NCBI GenBank assembly: GCA_045546775.1
Contig: JAZQDM010000088.1
Span: 9,807-73,806 of the forward strand
Origin: RGIG3002 sp045546775
GTDB taxonomy: Bacteria > Bacillota > Clostridia > Lachnospirales > Lachnospiraceae
Direction of reading: 5' to 3'
DNA length: 64,000 bases
The first letter of the stretch is position 1; every line of letters begins with the position of its first letter. This document shows positions 61,575 through 64,000 of this stretch, piece by piece. Below the pieces are notes generated by a model. The model did not search any database. It had not been told where the DNA came from and saw only the letters and a program-made list of their open reading frames with translations. The position numbers and the translations under genes are program-made.

Positions 61575-62162
61575 TTATAAACTTCCTTTTGTACTGAGTA
61601 CAGTTTGGATGCGTTCGTCTTTTGTAACTGCCATATCAAGCGCTTTTGCAAATGCTTTAAACATGGCTTCCGCCTTGTGGTGGTCGTTGCAGCCGGACAA
61701 TACTTTGATATGCAAATTCATGGCTGCACTGTAAGATACGGCATAGAAAAATTCTCTTACAAGCTGGGTATCCATGTCGCCCATTTTGTCTGCACTAAAT
61801 TCGCAGTCAAAAGAAAAATACGGGCGTCCGCACAAATCGATGGCACAAAGCACAAGTGTCTCATCCATAGGCAACACAAAAGAACCATAACGGGAAATGC
61901 CTTCTTTATCGCCAAGCGCTTCTTTGATTGCCGTTCCGAGAACAATTCCGGTATCTTCTACTGTGTGATGTGCATCTACGTTCAAATCACCTTTTACGTT
62001 GCAAGTCATATCAAAAAATCCATGTCTTGCAAAGCCTTCTAACATATGGTCAAAAAATCCGACGCCGGTACTGATTTCACCTTTTCCGGTTCCGTCTAAT
62101 TCCAATTGCAGCATAATATCGGTTTCTTTTGTTTTTCTTTCTACTTTTGCAACTCTTGCCAT
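61575..62162 (-). CDS. hisB: Imidazoleglycerol-phosphate dehydratase
   Basis: Manganese enzyme for the dehydration of imidazole-glycerol phosphate in histidine synthesis. 195 residues, monofunctional. GVGFFDHMLEGFARHGFFD, DAHHTVEDTGIVLG and the second metal motif NDHHKAEAMFKAFA provide the paired histidine clusters. Preceded by GGAGGG. Thirteen bases separate it from hisIE. Confidence 0.97.
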   Translation of the reverse strand: MARVAKVERKTKETDIMLQLELDGTGKGEISTGVGFFDHMLEGFARHGFFDMTCNVKGDLNVDAHHTVEDTGIVLGTAIKEALGDKEGISRYGSFVLPMDETLVLCAIDLCGRPYFSFDCEFSADKMGDMDTQLVREFFYAVSYSAAMNLHIKVLSGCNDHHKAEAMFKAFAKALDMAVTKDERIQTVLSTKGSL

Positions 62163-62179
62163 CGTATTACCCTCCCTGC

Positions 62180-63469
62180 TTATTCAAATCTGACTTTAAT
62201 GGAGTTTGCATGTGCTGTCAAACCTTCGTTTTCAGCAAACAGCTCAATATCTTTATGTACTGCTTCCAACGCCGCTTTTGAGTAAGAAATAATACTTGTT
62301 TTTTTCAAAAAGTCATCTACGTTAAGAGGTGAGAAAAATTTTGCGGTTCCGTTTGTCGGAAGTACATGGTTAGGACCTGCAAAATAATCGCCCAGCGGTT
62401 CGGAAGAATATTCTCCGAGGAAAATCGCTCCTGCATTTTTTATTTTGGTCATCGTTTCAAAGGGATTTTTTGTCAAAATCTCCAAGTGCTCCGATGCGAT
62501 TTCATTGGCTGTTTCAATGGCTTCGTCCATCGTGTCCGCAAGCAAAATATAGCCGTAGTTTTCCAATGATTTTTTCATAATATCGGTGCGGGACAATTGC
62601 TCTACAAAAGCGTTCACTTCTACAGAAACTTTGTCTGCAAGTTCCTTGCACGTTGTAATCAAAATCGCGGACGCAAGTTCGTCGTGCTCTGCCTGAGACA
62701 ACAAATCTGCGGCAACAAATCTGGGATTGGCGGTTTCATCTGCCAACACAAGAATTTCGCTCGGTCCGGCGATGGAATCGATGCTGACATGGCCATACAC
62801 TGCCTTTTTGGCAAGGGCTACAAAAATGTTGCCCGGTCCTGTAATTTTGTCCACTTTTGGGATGCTTTCCGTGCCGTAAGCAAGGGCTGCAACAGCCTGT
62901 GCACCACCTACTTTATAAATCACATCCGCTCCGGCAATATCTGCAGCAACGAGGGTACCCGGATTGACTTTGCCGTCTGCTCCCGGTGGTGTTGTCATAA
63001 TAATCGTCTCTACCCCTGCCACTTTTGCAGGAACAATATTCATCAATACGCTGGACGGATAGGCTGCTTTTCCACCGGGCACATATACACCAACTTTTTC
63101 AAGCGGCGTAATGCGCTGTCCCAAAATGGAACCGTTATCCTCTGTTTCAATCCAGCTGTTTCTAAGCTGTTTTTCATGGAATTTGCGGATGTTTGCAGCA
63201 GATTTTTTCATCACTTCCACAAATTTTGCATCCAATGCCTGATACGCCTCTTCGATTTCTTCTTTTGTCACCTGAATGGTGTCCTTAGAAAGCTTACACT
63301 TGTCAAATTTTTCTGTGTATGCAAAAAGCGCCTCATCGCCTTCTTCTTTTACTTTATTCACAATTTCCGCAACGGTTGCTTCGTATGTACCGTAATTGTT
63401 CGGGCTTCTTTTTAACAAATCATTTAAAAGATTGTTTTTTGTCTCTTTTGTCAGTTGTACAATCCTCAT
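62180..63469 (-). CDS. hisD: Histidinol dehydrogenase
   Basis: Zinc- and NAD-dependent double oxidation of histidinol to histidine, the last steps. 429 residues: VYVPGGKAAYPSSVLMN, VGGAQAVAALAYGT and zinc ligands in LSQAEHDELASA are intact; complete length. TGGAGG before ATG. Follows hisG by 45 bases, including a six-pair hairpin. Confidence 0.97.
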   Translation of the reverse strand: MRIVQLTKETKNNLLNDLLKRSPNNYGTYEATVAEIVNKVKEEGDEALFAYTEKFDKCKLSKDTIQVTKEEIEEAYQALDAKFVEVMKKSAANIRKFHEKQLRNSWIETEDNGSILGQRITPLEKVGVYVPGGKAAYPSSVLMNIVPAKVAGVETIIMTTPPGADGKVNPGTLVAADIAGADVIYKVGGAQAVAALAYGTESIPKVDKITGPGNIFVALAKKAVYGHVSIDSIAGPSEILVLADETANPRFVAADLLSQAEHDELASAILITTCKELADKVSVEVNAFVEQLSRTDIMKKSLENYGYILLADTMDEAIETANEIASEHLEILTKNPFETMTKIKNAGAIFLGEYSSEPLGDYFAGPNHVLPTNGTAKFFSPLNVDDFLKKTSIISYSKAALEAVHKDIELFAENEGLTAHANSIKVRFE

Positions 63470-63489
63470 AGTAATCCTCCATAAAGCGT

Positions 63490-63504
63490 CCGCTTACAAA
63501 GCGG
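63490..63504 (-). other. Small hairpin between hisG and hisD
   Basis: CCGCTT (63490-63495) and AAGCGG (63499-63504), three-base loop, no T run. Possibly an RNA stability element. Confidence 0.4.
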
Positions 63505-63514
63505 CACTTTTCTA

Positions 63515-64000
63515 TTAAATACGCTCTTTTAACGCGTTGATAATTTTTTTGATTCTCTCAGACTCCATCTGCATGCTCACTTGGTTCACAATCATTCTTG
63601 CAGACAACGGGCAGATTTCCTCAAGCACTTCCAAGCCGTTTTCGCGAAGCGTAGAACCGGTCTCCACAATATCCACTATCACATCCGAAAGTTGCACAAT
63701 CGGTCCTAATTCCACCGAACCGTTTAATTTGATAATATCTACCGTCTGGTGCTTTTTATTGTAAAAATAATCCTTTGCAATGTTTGGATATTTGCTTGCC
63801 ACACGAATGCGCTCGTGATGCTGTAACAACTCTTTTGCGCTGGCAGGTCCGCAGACACACATTCTGCATTTACCAAAGCCCAAATCAAGCACTTCGTATA
63901 CTCTTCCTCCTTCTTCCAAAAGCGTATCTTTCCCTACCTCGCCGATGTCTGCGGCACCGTATTCCACGTAAGTGGGTACGTCCGGCCCTTTGGAGAGGAA
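63515..64000 (-). CDS. hisG: ATP phosphoribosyltransferase, short form (N-terminus beyond window)
   Basis: First step of histidine synthesis, feedback regulated. The frame is open to the window edge: codons from 64000 read FLSKGPDVPTYVEYGAADIGEVGKD, the middle of the HisG fold; the visible part is 161 residues. D(I/V)VETGSTLRENGL binds PRPP. It ends at NALKERI, just after the catalytic domains, without the ~80-residue ACT-like regulatory domain of long HisG, so this is the short form that needs HisZ. The internal GTG at 63967 is not the start. Confidence 0.95.
   Translation of the reverse strand, partial: FLSKGPDVPTYVEYGAADIGEVGKDTLLEEGGRVYEVLDLGFGKCRMCVCGPASAKELLQHHERIRVASKYPNIAKDYFYNKKHQTVDIIKLNGSVELGPIVQLSDVIVDIVETGSTLRENGLEVLEEICPLSARMIVNQVSMQMESERIKKIINALKERI

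Noticed and set aside
62597..63415. A 272-codon open frame on the plus strand opposite hisD
   Set aside because: It is wholly antisense to a clearly coding hisD; its translation is rich in Cys, His and Phe, lacks known motifs, and it has no ribosome-binding site. Typical shadow of a well-conserved gene.
1..64000. CRISPR arrays, tRNA/rRNA genes, prophage or defence islands
   Set aside because: Searched by eye on both strands; no regularly spaced repeats, cloverleaf-type sequences or phage/defence gene sets were found.

Overview
This is an AT-rich, gene-dense chromosomal window, almost entirely core genome, from a low-GC Gram-positive bacterium, most probably a spore-forming Clostridia member of the Lachnospiraceae. 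The grounds are gene order (yqfC-yqfD-phoH-ybeY; miaB/mutS/mutL/miaA; mreBCD-PBP2-minCDE-rodA-mgsA; radical SAM pair-RNase G-rplU-prp-rpmA-obgE-yhbY-nadD-yqeK-rsfS-lexA), purine-rich ribosome-binding sites, sporulation genes (yqfC, yqfD, a SpoVB-like flippase) and an L27 with the Firmicutes N-terminal extension. No rRNA, tRNA, insertion sequence, prophage or CRISPR array was seen. No gene-free stretch exceeds 300 bases; the longest are about 195 bases (46564-46757, 48906-49098 and 60081-60277).

Layout. 17-10195 (+): rlmH, an unknown exported protein, a PAP2 phosphatase, pyrimidine-nucleoside phosphorylase, then the sporulation/RNA block yqfC, yqfD, phoH, a PgpH-like membrane protein with a degenerate HD domain, ybeY, a SpoVB-like flippase and a membrane-anchored protein. 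10226-16787 (+): two FAD oxidoreductases, then a proline operon (proB, a UPF0291 gene, and an in-frame fusion of 5-formyl-THF cyclo-ligase to ProA) and a candidate nuclease-winged-helix protein. 16846-26929 (+): miaB, a SulP transporter, mutS, mutL, miaA and a PLP enzyme. 27048-36842 (+): a small membrane protein, radC, mreBCD, PBP2, minCDE, rodA and mgsA, covering cell shape, elongation and septum placement. 36826-44466 (+): a lipoprotein DD-carboxypeptidase, a small P-loop protein, an HlyD-like protein, yggS, sepF, aroB, lspA, an RluD-family synthase and a cytidylate-kinase-like protein. 44581-46563 (-): dtd and an AI-2E family transporter. 46758-48528 (+): ttcA and a tyrosine recombinase.

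48537-49713 is a compact SOS module: lexA and a LysM division-inhibitor-like gene diverge from an intergenic region holding several LexA boxes, one of them inside the promoter spacer of the LysM gene. 49778-59699 (-) is the conserved ribosome-assembly/translation cluster, with a Nudix and an SGNH hydrolase set into it. 59730-64000 (-) holds a small membrane protein and a histidine operon (hisG partial, hisD, hisB, and HisIE carrying an N-terminal HisF-like domain that has lost both catalytic aspartates), closed by a strong terminator.

The most unusual items are the cyclo-ligase/ProA fusion that keeps an internal ribosome-binding site and start, the pseudo-HisF domain on HisIE, the degenerate PgpH homologue, the unnamed nuclease-like/winged-helix protein, an RNase G without its zinc-link segment, and two inverted-repeat elements upstream of the mre/min operon and of rodA. 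No wholly new multi-gene system is evident; the novelty is in these individual proteins and sites.
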